Below are positions 1 through 10,255 of a DNA stretch of 64,000 bases, piece after piece. The position numbers were made by a program, and so were the translations under genes. The notes under the pieces were generated by a model that saw only the letters and a program-made list of their open reading frames with translations, was not told where the DNA came from and ran no database searches. Within the stretch, counting starts at the first letter, position 1; every line of letters starts with the position of its first letter. Source of the stretch: Astropecten irregularis (taxonomy: Eukaryota; Echinodermata; Asteroidea; Paxillosida; Astropectinidae); the NCBI GenBank assembly GCA_963971285.1, contig OZ020262.1, positions 3,102,082-3,166,081 on the forward strand. The letters run 5' to 3'.

Positions 1-33
1 TAATGAGTGTGCTTGTAATGATGTAATGTATCC

Positions 34-551
34 TTGTCGCACAGAGACAGGCCGATATCTGTTCTGTATTTGTATTTTTGTTATGTTTTCGCAATTTGTT
101 CAGACCATGATGTAGATGATAATGATTGTGCTTATCTTGAATGTAACGATTTCAATAGCATAGATATTCCTACTCCGGGTACTTTCTTGATCTTTTACAT
201 GACTTCCAGGAGTCTCTGTAAAACTTTCTTTGACATCCAAGAGTTTGTCGCCACTCTTGACCACTCATTTTCTATTTATGGCTTCACTGAAACCTGGCTC
301 AAGGAGGTCCCCCCGCCATACAATGTACATTCATAATGGAATACTACCACCATTCTTCTAGATCAACTAAACATGGCGGAGGGGCTGCCATGTTCGTTAG
401 CTCCTCACTGAATGTTCGCACCCCTGAAGACTTAATACCTTCTTCACCTGGCGACTTTGAATCCATTTTCATTGAAGTCCCGCGAGACAATGCTTCCAAT
501 TTGATTGTTGTGAATGTTTACAGGGCTCCTGGAATTCATTTGATACATTGA
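34..551 (+). pseudogene. LINE endonuclease domain, N-terminal fragment
   Basis: Two overlapping frames (34-336 and 336-551) encode pieces typical of the apurinic-like endonuclease of LINEs. GFTETWL sits near the end of the first; a GGAAMFVSSSL and IFIEVPR stretch lies in the second. A frameshift near 336 separates them. After about 575 the coding sequence degrades into a G-run and is cut at 618 by an inserted element. The rest of the domain resumes at 3510. Confidence 0.75.
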
Positions 552-619
552 ACAGGTGTATTGACTCTTGCCTGGACAAAAAAGGGAAAGGGGGGGGGGG
601 GGGGTTAGCTGTGTTACAC

Positions 620-2340
620 ATGGGTGGAAATCCCTCCCCGATCATGGGGGGGACATCAATTTACACTTCATAAGAGAGTAACTTTCAGTATACAGTGCCA
701 TGCCTGTGGCCTAGCATACGCTTGCATGTTTGTGTACCGTATCGTAATGTATGGTAGGTGTGCCGGTCACGAGTCAGTGTTCTCCAACTTTGAAAAATAA
801 AACTATATGAGGCTATGCATGGTAGAAGTACAGGTTTTTTTGTAACACCATGTGACACTCTTGTGAAGTATGGGGTGGGTCTGCAAAATCCTATCACTTT
901 TTTTAAGAAATAAAGTTACGGCGTGGGATCCGGGGCCCGCTTAAGGGCCGGCAAAATTTTGATTCTAGATGCTCTGCAGTGCATTCTAAGGCAATTCCTG
1001 GCCACTTTCCTCAGACTTTTTTTAGGGAAAGTTGAAAAGATTTTAATCAGACTAGCATGGTATAGAAGTAAATAATAGGCTTTTTGGTAACATCATGTGA
1101 GTACGTTATTTGGTCTGAAAAGAGCATGATAACGGGATGTTCCAGCCAGTATGCTCTGGTCGCTCGCAAACCTATGACTTTTTTAAGCCATGTAAAGTTA
1201 CGGCGTGGGGTCCGGGGCCCGCTTAAGGGCCCCGGGAAAATTTTGATTCTAGATGCTCTGTGGTGCATTCTAAGGCAATTCCCGGCCACTTTCCTCAAAC
1301 TTTTTTTAGCGAAAGTTTTTGAAAATTTTTAATCAGACTTCCATTTATTTAGCACATAATTAGTAAACAGAACTTAAAATAAAAGGTTGTAAATAAAGAT
1401 TAATACCACTACGTACTCCTATAATTCCTAATTTTCCAAACTTCTATTTTTCAGTTATTGATCTGGGTGGTTTTAGAAAACACGCAAGTAGGGGATTTCA
1501 AAGGTATTAATTTATCTACATAAATTGTGTACATTCGTGGTACCTCATAGTATCGGGTAAGGTAAGGAATAAAAAAGAATATAACAATGCAAACAAAACA
1601 CATCAAAACGAAACAGGACAAAGCAGAAACAGGATGTTTGTCAGTGTAAAATGATCCATTTGGCCAGACAATTGTAACTTCTCACGTGTATTACCATGTA
1701 AAACGGAAACATGAGTTGTGCCCATGGGCGGAAATCCCTCCCCGATCATGCGGGGGGGGGGGGGGGGGACATCAATTTACACTTCATAAGAGAGTAACTT
1801 TCAGTATACAGTGCCATGCCTGTGGCCTAGCATACGCTTGCATGTTTGTGTACCGTATCGTAAGGTATGGTAGGTGTGCCGATCACGAGTCAGTGTTCTC
1901 TAACTCTATATGAGGCTATGCATGGTAGAAGTACAGGTTTTTTTGTAACACCATGTGACACTCTTGTGTAGTATGGGGTGGGTCTGCAAAATCCTATCAC
2001 TTTTTTTAAGAAATAAAGTTACGGCGTGGGATCCGGGGCCCGCTTAAGGGCCCGGCAAAATTTTGATTCTAGATGCTCTGAAGTGCATTCTAAGGCAATT
2101 CCTGGCCACTTTCCTCAGACTTTTTTTAGGGAAAGTTGAAAAGATTTTAATCAGACTAGCATGGTATAGAAGTACATAATAGGCTTTTTGGTAACATCAT
2201 GTGACACTCTTGTGTGAGTACGTTATTTGGTCTGAAAAGAGCATGATAACGGGATGTTCCGGCCAGTATGCCAGTAATTTTAATCAGACTTCCATTTATT
2301 TAGCACATAATTACTAAACAGAACTTAAAATAAAAGATTA
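620..2340 (+). repeat. Direct duplication of a ~0.7-kb segment, with an inner tandem repeat
   Basis: The segment from about 620 to 1340 recurs at about 1724-2340, both starting with GGAAATCCCTCCCCGATCAT and a poly-G run. Inside the first copy a ~290-bp stretch containing GGGGCCCGCTTAAGGG is present twice (around 930 and 1215). The second copy has lost one of these by deletion. Open frames at 685-897, 1084-1332 and 1686-1913 fall wholly in this repeat and are not genes. Confidence 0.8.
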
Positions 2341-2465
2341 TAAATAAAGATTAGTACCACTACGTACTCCTATAATTCCTAATTTTCCAAACTTCTATTT
2401 TTCAGTTATTGATCTGGGTGAGTGGGTGGTTTAAGAAAACACGCAAGTTGGGGGTTTCAAAGGTA

Positions 2466-2660
2466 TTAAAGGAGTTGTATCATACTTTAGTAGGGAAAAC
2501 CAAAACAGAAATGTTCACATATTTACCTATTACTTACAGGGTATAAAGATGGTGCTGGCAGATACCATCACAATTGTTCTGCCTGAAATGGTGTACTTTA
2601 TCAAGAAATTAGTAAAACAACGACAGAAAATATTTTTGATCTTAAAAAAATCCTGTGTTG
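2466..2660 (+). mobile_element. Truncated TTAA-flanked MITE (AGGTAGTATC family)
   Basis: TTAA followed by AGGAGTTGTATCATACTTT begins a copy of the MITE that is complete at 33582-33857. Only the left half is present. It ends near the TTTTTGATCTT motif, which lies mid-element in full copies. Confidence 0.65.
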
Positions 2661-3509
2661 TATTTAGAAATATGCCTATATGGTGAAGCAAATAATGTAA
2701 ACCTCAAAATGATAAACATATTTTGAATGAAGAAAATGCAAATGTTTTACTTCAGGTGAAAACAATACTTGGGTGAACCAGTTAAGTTTTTAAATGAAGA
2801 CACTGTATTTTATGGGCCTAGGTAGATTTCTATACTGTACTCTATTGTACTCAAATTCTGCAATTCCACAGAAAAATCATGAGAACTTTACTTTCATTAC
2901 AAACGTAATGACAGATGACAAATAATAAATATAAATGTACCTAAATATTTTCAAATATGGCACCTTGTGTTTTTTTATGGATGTACGAGAATTCTTCGGA
3001 AATATTGTTTGATTAAAGCAACCTCATTCAAAACGCAGTAAGAAGTTTCGCGAAACTCTGACGACGAACGAGATTAAATCCGTCATGAGTCAGTGCAAAA
3101 TCATTTGATTCGAGCATGGTGCTCTGTGGAAAAAAACGGTTTTAAATGGATGAGTCGAACGGGAGACGCGTAACCAGATTTGTATACACAAGAATGTATA
3201 CGTATGCAGACTGTATGCGGTTTAAGTCGATTTCAGTGCAGTAAACGTTACGTCTATGCATGCGGGCCGGCCATGCAGGGGCATCTCAACTGCACGTCGT
3301 CGATTTGAGTCGCATGGCAAACGTGACAGTTCACAAAATTTGCCCATTGGGAATGAGCAAGCGGTCAGTGCGCAGACGACAAAAACAATTGCTCATGGTA
3401 GAGGGTTAAAACATGGAGGGGACAATCGACATTATGTCCCCCACTTCCAAAATCATGGGGGGGACGTGTCCCCCCTGTCCCCCCCGGGATTTCCGCCCAT
3501 GGTGTTACA

Positions 3510-4155
3510 TAATGGGTGATTTCAACCTCTATTTGCTCAATAGGTCGTGGGTTCGAATCCCACCTGAGCCAGCATGGCTGACCACCAGCCCACGGATAAC
3601 TTTGGGAATACTGTCTTTTCGTATGGATTCCGTCCTCTTATCACCAAACCATGGAGCTATAGCTTCATCACCAAACCAACTCGCATCACTCCACACTCTG
3701 CTACCATAATCTATAACATAATAATCAATTCTGATCTTGATACCACAGCTAGTGTATTGTATTCTGACAAAACCGATCATTATCCACTCTTTCAATACAC
3801 TGATTCTTGTCTTCAGAATCCGGTGTGTTTCCAAAAAACATCTTTTTCCAGAAATGTCAATAATAACTCTCTCCAATCCTTTAGCTTAGATCTTGCAAAC
3901 GTTGACTGGAATGAAAGCACCGAGATTCAAGATACTGACTCTGTCTACAATGCTTTTCTCTCTACTTTCACTTTCCTTTATAATCGACACTTTCCTCTCA
4001 TTTGCAAAACAGCTGGAAAATCTAAGAAAAACCAACCCTGGATCAACCAGTCTATGACCGACTCCCTATCTTTAAAAATAGACTCCACAAAAGGTTCTTG
4101 TGCAATTCCACTGAAGCTAACGGGCGTAATTATAAGACCTTTCGCAACCGATTAA
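3510..4155 (+). pseudogene. LINE endonuclease domain, C-terminal fragment
   Basis: Directly right of the TSD the frame reads MGDFNLYLL, the conserved GDFN motif. A ~40-bp tRNA-like scrap (3540-3580) intervenes. From 3574 the frame continues with SYGFRPLITKPTRIT-like sequence and TDHYPLF, the usual distal endonuclease motifs. A short internal duplication of a TCACCAAACC segment around 3640-3680 disrupts the PTR motif. The frame ends at 4155 and shifts into the linker and RT region. Confidence 0.75.
3540..3580 (+). repeat. tRNA-like fragment (B-box type)
   Basis: GGTCGTGGGTTCGAATCCCA, followed by CCTGAGCCAGCATG, is a T-arm with B box plus a 3' flank. The same string, slightly diverged, occurs at 48808-48850 within a SINE-like repeat. 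No intact tRNA cloverleaf is present. Confidence 0.6.
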
Positions 4156-4170
4156 CAGCTTACATTCGCT

Positions 4171-4946
4171 GTGCAAAAAAAAAAAGATTATTACGCTCGT
4201 CAGCTTCATCGGCAGAAAGACAACCTTAAAGGACTCTGGAGAGAAATAAACAGCATTCTCGGCAAATCAAAATCAGCTTCAATGCCAGATAACTTTACTC
4301 TTTCTAGTCCTGCTGATATTGCCAATTCTTTCAATGCATTTTGTTTTACTAATATCGGCTCTTCTCTTGCAAATAAAATCCCTGCCTCATTCACCAACTT
4401 CACTGATACCCTCTGCATAACCCCGATCCTTCCTCTTTTTTTCTTACACCAACTAATACACTTGAAATCATCCAGATTGGTAAGAACCTCAAGAATGGAG
4501 GCAGCTGTGGATTTGATTGGATCAGCTCCACGGTTATAAAATTTGTCCTTCCACTTATTGCTGAACCATTGAGCTATATCTTTAATCTTTCCTTTCAATC
4601 AGGCCTTGTCCCACTCAAGTTGAAGATAGCCAAAATCACCCCTATCTTCAAAAGTGGAGACAAGCACAACAACAATAACTACAGACCTATTTCTATCCTA
4701 CCTTGTTTCTCCAAAACTCTAGAGAGGCTCGTTTACAATCGTCTTTCTCAATTAATTTCTCGTTTCCAGATTCTGTTTAATCATCAATATGGTTTCCGTT
4801 CTAAACACTCGACTGATATGGCTCTCATCCAACTTAACGACAGAATCAACACGGCGTTCAGCAAAAAAGAATCTGCCTTTGTATTGCTCTTTCTAAAGCC
4901 TTTGATACTATCAAGCATTCTATCTTTATTACTAAACTCGCCCACT
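4171..4946 (+). pseudogene. LINE linker and N-terminal reverse-transcriptase fragment
   Basis: Frame 4171-4539 carries the linker seen before LINE RTs, with LKGLWREINSILGKSK. Frame 4569-4940 carries RT motifs: AKITPIFKSGD, then YRPISILPCFSKTLERLVYN and HQYGFRSKHST. At least one frameshift lies between them, around 4540. The RT is cut at 4946 by the MITE at 4947-5237 and continues at 5246. Confidence 0.85.
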
Positions 4947-5237
4947 CAGGCGCGGTTCTACGGGGGGGCTAGAGGGGCCCCCCAAAAATTTTGTCTAGCC
5001 CCCCCAAAAAAATGCAAGTGAAAAAAAAAATCTTGAAAATACTGGATTTGTTCAGTTATTAAGCGCCAATTACATAAAAACGCGTTGTGTGGGCTATAAT
5101 GTGCATGTTTTTCGACCCCTAATAAGACATATCAGAAGCAAATGTTAGAAGAACCCAAAATATTGGGTCTTCTAGCCCCCCCAAAAAATAATGGCTCTTC
5201 TAGCCCCCCAAAAATTCTGGCTCTAGAACCGCGCCTG
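4947..5237. mobile_element. hAT-like MITE with 8-bp TSD, C/G-run family
   Basis: The terminal inverted repeat (TIR) is CAGGCGCGGTTCTA at the left and its complement at the right. The octamer CGCCCACT flanks both ends (4939-4946, 5238-5245). CAG...CTG termini with an 8-bp TSD are a hAT signature. Inside the ends are G/C runs next to CTAGAAG motifs. A second copy lies at 13848-14167. It splits the LINE RT cleanly. Confidence 0.85.
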
Positions 5238-5245
5238 CGCCCACT

Positions 5246-5400
5246 ATGGAATTAGGGGCGTTCCTCTCAACTGGATTTCCGACTATCTCTCCAACAGACA
5301 TCAATTTACTTTCATTAAACATACCGAATCCGAATACCGAAATGATCCTACCTCCAGTGAATATTGACGACATTCCCATCACTAGGGTCAATTCGACTTA
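5246..5400 (+). pseudogene. LINE reverse-transcriptase fragment (middle)
   Basis: After the MITE the RT frame continues with YGIRGVPLNWISDYLSNRHQ, the stretch that precedes the GVPQGS block in LINE RTs. Residues further on are degraded, and the catalytic FADD region is not readable. The piece is interrupted at 5400 by the MITE at 5401-5531. Confidence 0.7.
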
Positions 5401-5531
5401 GGGCCTGTTTGTTTCTGACGAATCCTGCGGATCCAGATCCCATTTTTCGGATCCACCTCCTATGCAGGGTACGCTAAAATGGGATCCGGATCCGAAGGAT
5501 TCATGATCCTTTGCGTGAAACAAACAGGCCC
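5401..5531. mobile_element. Short MITE with GGGCCTGTTTGTTTC ends
   Basis: GGGCCTGTTTGTTTC at 5401 faces its complement ending at 5531. TTA is on the left and TAA on the right. A second copy is at 53281-53406 with TGT on both sides. Both carry AAAATGGGATCCGGATC internally. The 3-bp flanks hint at a PIF/Harbinger (Tourist) origin, which remains uncertain. Confidence 0.7.
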
Positions 5532-5544
5532 TAAATTCTTGGGA

Positions 5545-5944
5545 ATGGGTGTCGATCCCGGGGGGGGGGGGGGGGGGGGGGGGGGTAGGGGGATACATCC
5601 CCCCCAATATTTCAGGTGGGGGAATGGCGGGTATTATCATCCCCCCAATATTTTGAGGTTAATGTCATTCAAGTCTATTGTATAGAAATATTACATGATC
5701 CTTGTTGTTTTTTGTGTCTTCGCAGTGAATTTATACTACACATATAATGTCTAATTCTTCGGAATATCGTTTTTAAATGCTTTAAAATGCGACTTTTTGA
5801 CTCTGTTTTTATTAAAAAGTCCCTGGTTTGGGAGGGGGTATTCCACCTCCCACAGCCTCCCCCGGCTCGGTCGCTTCGCTCCCTCGCATAGGACACCAAA
5901 TCTCCAATCATCCCCCCAAACTTGAACAGAAATCGACACCAGTG
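5545..5944. mobile_element. Poly-G MITE (GGTGTCGAT ends) in the LINE, 9-bp flanking repeat
   Basis: The 9-mer TTCTTGGGA flanks it (5536-5544 and 5945-5953), and the LINE motif KFLG is split exactly here. The left end, GGGTGTCGATCCC plus a run of about 29 G, faces a right end with CCCCCC and AAATCGACACC. A related, inverted copy lies at about 19408-19745, sharing GCATAGGACACCAAAT-type sequence. Confidence 0.75.
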
Positions 5945-5953
5945 TTCTTGGGA

Positions 5954-6124
5954 GTCTCTTTCTTGACGATAAACTTTCCTAGACAGCACATAATTATTTC
6001 TTCTATTAATGTAGTCTCTCGCAATACAGGTGTCCTGTCCAAACTTCGTCTCTTTCTTCCTACTGAATGCCTTGTCTTACTTTATAACTCACTTATCTTA
6101 CCTTATGACAACGGAAAGTTGTAA
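5954..6124 (+). pseudogene. LINE reverse-transcriptase C-terminal (thumb) fragment
   Basis: The frame reads GVSFLTI then, with a frameshift, the DDKLS-type block, and then NTGVLSKLRLFLPTECLVLL and YNSLILPY. These are the conserved blocks after the RT palm in jockey/CR1-type elements. The expected following W/HxF block is missing, so the LINE is truncated here. Confidence 0.8.
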
Positions 6125-6244
6125 GCGAGGGGGCATACAATAAGAGAAAGATAAGGATAGCAAAGGGTATAATAAAATTAAGATAAGGGGAGTGAAGGTA
6201 AGGAAAAATACGAGGGTTGGGATGGGCTGGGATGGGTTCGGAGA

Positions 6245-6625
6245 GGGTTGTAAATAATGATGATAATTAATAGGACATTTATATTGCGCAGATATACTAT
6301 ATCAATATACTCTACTGCGCATTAAAAATGTATTATTATTCATGGTCGTCAGGCCATAATTTACATTCCTGAAACCATCTCAACTCCCTGGGGAGTGGCC
6401 TAGACTACCGTGAGGTGCACATAGGTTAATCAAACCACAAAGCCATCTCTACCCTCACAGGTACACATTTTACACCTGGGTGAATAGAAGCGATAATTTG
6501 ACAAAGCGTCTTGCTCAAGGATGCAAGCACCAATACCCTATGGCTGGACTCGAACCCTCAATCTGTTGATTGACCACAAATATCTTGATTTTGACACGCC
6601 AGACCACTAGGCCACATCACTCCCC
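6245..6625 (-). mobile_element. tRNA-derived SINE (full-length-like)
   Basis: Read on the minus strand, a tRNA-like head has an A-box-like TGGCCTAGTGGTC (near 6610) and a B-box GGTTCGAGTCC (near 6555). A conserved body follows (GCAAGACGCTTTGTCA, CCTGTGAGGGTAGAGATGG), then a tail with GCGCAATATAAAT near 6285. A 5' copy of the same family is at about 27795-28013 on the plus strand. A tRNA head plus fixed body identifies a SINE rather than a tRNA gene. Confidence 0.75.
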
Positions 6626-8151
6626 ATAAAGGAGAGTAGAGAGGTAGAAAAGTGCCCAGTTGCTGTTCAGCCAACAGGCAGAAACTAATGATAACTTAGA
6701 AAAATATGATAGTTATGGCGGAGGTTTATTGGTCTTAGATAATTGAACATTTCTTGGAGTTTTAGGTCCGAGCAGGTGTACGTTGAAGTATGACGATATG
6801 AATATGGCGGCTTCATCTTAACTTATACCTCCTACTGCCGTGACATTACATGTAGACATCGATATGAGTTTCCATTGTTTTAAGTGTAATGTATTGCAAG
6901 TGACAGAAAAAGAACTCATTGCGGAGAATGCAATACACAATTTGTTATGATATGTAGGCCTATGCAATGCCGCTAGCAAACAGGAAGCAGGAAAACAAAA
7001 GAAGAGAAGACCCTTAAAAAGAAGATTTTGTCTGTTGATATTATATGCTAGCATTTTGTTTTTCCTTGTTATAGTTGGTTCAATGCATTTGTGTGTTCTT
7101 TTTGCTGCACTTTATCACTCACCTTTTTGCATTTTGTTGTTTTGACCGAACAATAAAAACGAATGTGAAATTTTATATGTTTTTGTATACATCAAAACAT
7201 GTAAACGTTTATTTTGTTTATTAAAGAAATGGCAAGATCCCTTCTGAAGTTCTGATTTAACTCGTGTTTATTCTAAATGTTGCTCCTGCAGTACATGTAC
7301 TTTAAGCAGAATGTGCAGATCGGTCCATGAGATGAGGTTTGGTGACTGGCTAGAGGGCGCCTTGCGGAGGTCTCTCCACGTCTAAATGTAATATTTTACA
7401 CCATACTGCATGTACTTTGTTTTAACAAAGTTTGGTTCAAGATGGGTTGACATAAACCGTCGGGGCATTTTTTCAAGTGGGTCAAGCAAGAAGGTCCAAA
7501 ACCTATGGGGGTAGGCTGACCAACTTATTGATGAAGACATGGACAACCTAAGTAACTAAGGGGTCAAACCTTCTAGGTGAACTGGGTACAAATCTTATGT
7601 AGCTACGTACTGCTCGACCTTTGTTATTAACTCCAACTCATGAACACCTTAACAAATGGAAACAGAGTGAACCTTTTTAGGTTTGTCAACTTCCGTCACA
7701 AAATAAAGGTGTTTCATGGTAGAATCTTCAAGCTGTAATTGCTGCTGACTAACATGTATGCCACCCTACTGTGCAGGCCTGATGGTCTCCCTCAGTGGGC
7801 ATTCTCACAAATTGTACACGATACGGCTGTACAAACGATCAGTATGACGTATAGTCATACATCTTGTCATTAGTCAGTTTGGTCTAATGCCATAGAGACC
7901 GCATGTTCTTATGGACGTTCTTACACTTTTGTATGTGAAAACCTTGAAGTTTGCCCTGCCCATTCTCCATGTGTTATATAGGAAAAAACTAAGAAACTAA
8001 CAAAACCAGCAATGAAATAAAGAAAAGTATGTCCATGAAGTTCCAGTACCTCATATCTTGTTACACGACAAACAGAACATGTAGTAAAAATATCTTCAAT
8101 TGGTCATTACGCTTTCCGCTAGGCAGGAAAGCAATCAGGCGAGCAAACAGG

Positions 8152-8177
8152 GGCAGCGGCGGATCTAGCTTTTTGCT

Positions 8178-8208
<31 letters not shown>

Positions 8209-8345
8209 CCCGGAGTGAAGCGCCCGAGGGCGGGGAGGGGGGCTTTGTGGAAGGGGGTGTCCTCCCTACTTTGGTAGGGAGCTTTTTCAATTGTTTTTCA
8301 ATTTTTTTTTAGGGAGCCCAAGGGGGGGGGGGGGGGGGGGGAAGC
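8152..8345. repeat. Two long poly-G tracts in a G-rich block
   Basis: GGCAGCGGCGGATCTAGC is followed by a run of about 28 G (around 8178-8205), and a second run of about 19 G ends at 8341. The first resembles the end of another nested poly-G MITE. Run lengths in an assembly are unreliable. Confidence 0.6.
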
Positions 8346-8612
8346 AAACAGGGGAGGGGTAAGCAAACAAGGGAGGGGCTGGCAAACAAGGTAGGGGCAA
8401 GCAAATATGGGAGGGGCGAGGAAACAGGGGAGGGGCGAGCAAACAGGGGAGGGGCGAGCAAACAGGGGAGGGGCGAGCAAACAGGGCCGGGAGGGGTAAG
8501 CAAACAAGGGAGGGGCAAGCAAACAAGGGAGGGGCAGGCAAACAGGGGAGGGGCAGGCAAATAGGGGAGGGGTAAGCAAACAAGGGAGGGGTAAGCAAAC
8601 AAGGGAGCAAGC
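8340..8612. repeat. 20-bp G-rich minisatellite
   Basis: About 13 tandem copies of a unit like GGGGAGGGGCGAGCAAACA, with variants AAGGGAGGGG and GGCAAGC. The low stop content opens three long minus-strand frames (8287-8666) of leucine, proline and cysteine, which are artefacts. It lies inside the 6765-8875 element. Confidence 0.9.
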
Positions 8613-9147
8613 AAACATCAGCATCATGTGAACCAATACCGATGGGTACCGAGCACTATTGATCAAAGGCTGCCATGTCAGTATTACACAGTGTAATACG
8701 TCTTGACACTAAGGAGAGGTTAAGTTGCAACTGTGGCACAGTAAGGTGTCTACATGTAATATCAGGGCAGCAGGAGGTATAAGTTAAGATGAAGCCGCCA
8801 TATTCATATCGTCATACTACAACGTACACGATCTATCTAAGGTGCTTGTACCCCGTGGAGACACCTGCTCGGACCGTCATAGGACTAACCAGTAACTGCT
8901 TAACAGTAGCTCTCCCTGCAAATATCCACCTTTAATCAGTTTATTGGAAATCACCGAGGAGAGATGTTTTGTTTACCAATGAACTCACCAGATATGCATG
9001 ATTCAAATCTCAGCAGACATAAGCTGCCCCTCGAATGCGATACACACGATACACGTTACTGAACAAACAAGTCATCAACACGCAAAGCATGTTGTAGTAA
9101 ATAAGTCAACTACTATCGCATACTTCTTGTCAGAAACATCCGTGATT

Positions 9148-10236
9148 ATGGCAAGAATGCTAGTGGGTTGCTGGAGATTGACAACATTCATGTTAGTCTG
9201 TAGCCTCATATTATCAGTGGTGAAAGCTGTTGAAGAAAATAAACAATGCACACGTTACTTCTATACAGGAACAGTTCGACATCCAAGGAAACAATGCAAC
9301 GAAAAGGTAAGTTCATGTTTCCAAAAACGTTTTGGTCATAAATTGGGGAGTCCTTTGTGGTCATCAATAATTGTCGCACTAAAAGAAATTGAATGCCACA
9401 AAATACATGGATAACAAATGATTGCTTTTGAAATCAACAAAATCATTTGGTATGTACATCTTATGTCACCTTAGTTTTTCTCTGGTAGCGTTGCGGCTTG
9501 AGAGGAAAAATCACTGTCCAACAATCGTGCAATGCTTAATTCTATTTTTTAGAGTGAAAGGTCGACAGTCCAAACCGTTTCATTTAAAATATTTGAAATA
9601 ACTTAAGGGCCATGTCACACGAGGCAATTTTTCCGGGCAACTTGGAGGCAAGCAAGTACACCACGTGCAAAAGTCTGGGTAGAACAAGTCATTTTTCTGT
9701 CAGTTTCTCATTATCCCCTATAAAGTTAAACCAAGATTTTAAGATGAAGACAATTTCTTTATGGAGATTGCCTGAAACTGGTTGCCTGTATATTGCCTCG
9801 TGTGACATGGGCCTACATTTAAAATGCTCCAAGTACAGTTCTATATTTGAAATACAAGCAGTGGCAGGTCCTAAGATATGATTGGATTTTTCTCAATGAA
9901 TTTTGAATCAATAAGACAGTGTTTTCCTTCTGCACATCGCGATGCATACAGCAATACAAGAGGGTTTGATTTGTATGATTGCAGGTTGTATTATTGTCAA
10001 GATGTGCTGGACGTTGTGACGTCACGTCGTCAGCAGACCCAGTCGTCGCGTTTCGAAGTGTACTAAGGCATCCTTTCAAATATCGCTGCACTAGCTGTCA
10101 AGACCAGACGTCGGCCATGAAAGCCGTACGCCTACGCTGTAGAAACAACGAGAGAGTATATGCGGTATATCGCTACATATTGCAGTGTGGCTGTTCGGCT
10201 TGTAAGGGTGGCTTACACCTTCGCTCATTGGTATGA
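9148..10236 (+). CDS. Bursicon/glycoprotein-hormone-like secreted cystine-knot protein, two exons
   Basis: Exon 1 is 9148-9306 (53 codons) and ends in a strong donor, AAAAG/GTAAGT. Exon 2 is 9985-10236, after the acceptor TGTATGATTGCAG. Both junctions are phase 0, giving about 136 aa. Residues 1-27 look like a signal peptide (MARMLVGCWRL, hydrophobic core, VKA before the likely cut). The mature part has ten cysteines. CAGRC and CTSCQD match the CxGxC and CxxCQE blocks of bursicon alpha. As I recall that protein, the spacings of 9 residues before CxGRC and 13 residues after CxxC are also identical. The end, LQCGCSAC, matches the terminal CxCxxC. Start 9148 has A at -3 and G at +4; the frame is open upstream to 8998, but that adds residues before the signal peptide. 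In the known family such proteins are dimeric secreted hormones acting on LGR receptors. A GPA2/GPB5 or DAN-type relative is possible. The intron carries a MITE (9607-9813). Confidence 0.72.
9607..9813. mobile_element. MITE with GGGCCATGTCACACGAGGCAA ends, in the hormone-gene intron
   Basis: GGGCCATGTCACACGAGGCA at 9607 faces the complementary sequence ending at 9813. About 207 bp lie between the outer ends. The interior has repeated TTGCCTGxAxxxGGTTGCCT motifs. Flanks are TTAA on the left and TACA on the right, so the TSD is unresolved. The frame at 9612-9881 is inside it and is not a gene. Confidence 0.8.
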
Positions 10237-10255
10237 ATAGTATCATTTCAACTTA

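Larger units (their letters stand above)
619..3501. mobile_element. 2.9-kb DNA-transposon-like element with 8-bp TSD, inserted in the LINE
   Basis: The ends are inverted: CATGGGTGGAAATCCC at 619 faces GGGATTTCCGCCCATG ending at 3501. The octamer GTGTTACA flanks both sides (611-618 and 3502-3509), and the LINE endonuclease motif GDFN follows the right copy. An 8-bp TSD fits the hAT superfamily. No transposase is visible, so it is non-autonomous or composite. A poly-G tract sits just inside the left end and C-runs just inside the right end. Confidence 0.75.
1..6124 (+). mobile_element. Degenerate non-LTR retrotransposon (LINE), split by nested insertions
   Basis: Five pieces of one LINE lie in order on the plus strand: about 1-610, 3510-4946, 5246-5400, 5532-5544 and 5954-6124. 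They carry in turn an endonuclease (EEP) domain and a reverse transcriptase. Frameshifts and stops occur inside pieces, so the copy is dead. The gaps are filled by other transposable elements, two with exact 8-bp TSDs, and the LINE frame resumes beyond each. Domain order fits the jockey/CR1/L2-like group, but I cannot assign a clade by eye. No 5' or 3' end is visible. Confidence 0.85.
6765..8875. mobile_element. 2.1-kb element with ~75-bp terminal inverted repeats
   Basis: GGTCCGAGCAGGTGT at 6765, followed by sequence with TATGACGATATGAATATGGC, is inverted at the right end (8775-8875). The right arm has ~31 extra bases between its outer 15 bp and the rest. No TSD is obvious and no transposase frame is visible. 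The interior holds ordinary AT-rich sequence, two poly-G tracts and a 20-bp minisatellite. Confidence 0.7.

Noticed and set aside
8998-9147. Fifty-residue N-terminal extension of the hormone protein
   Set aside because: It would bury the signal peptide; the ATG at 9148 has better context.
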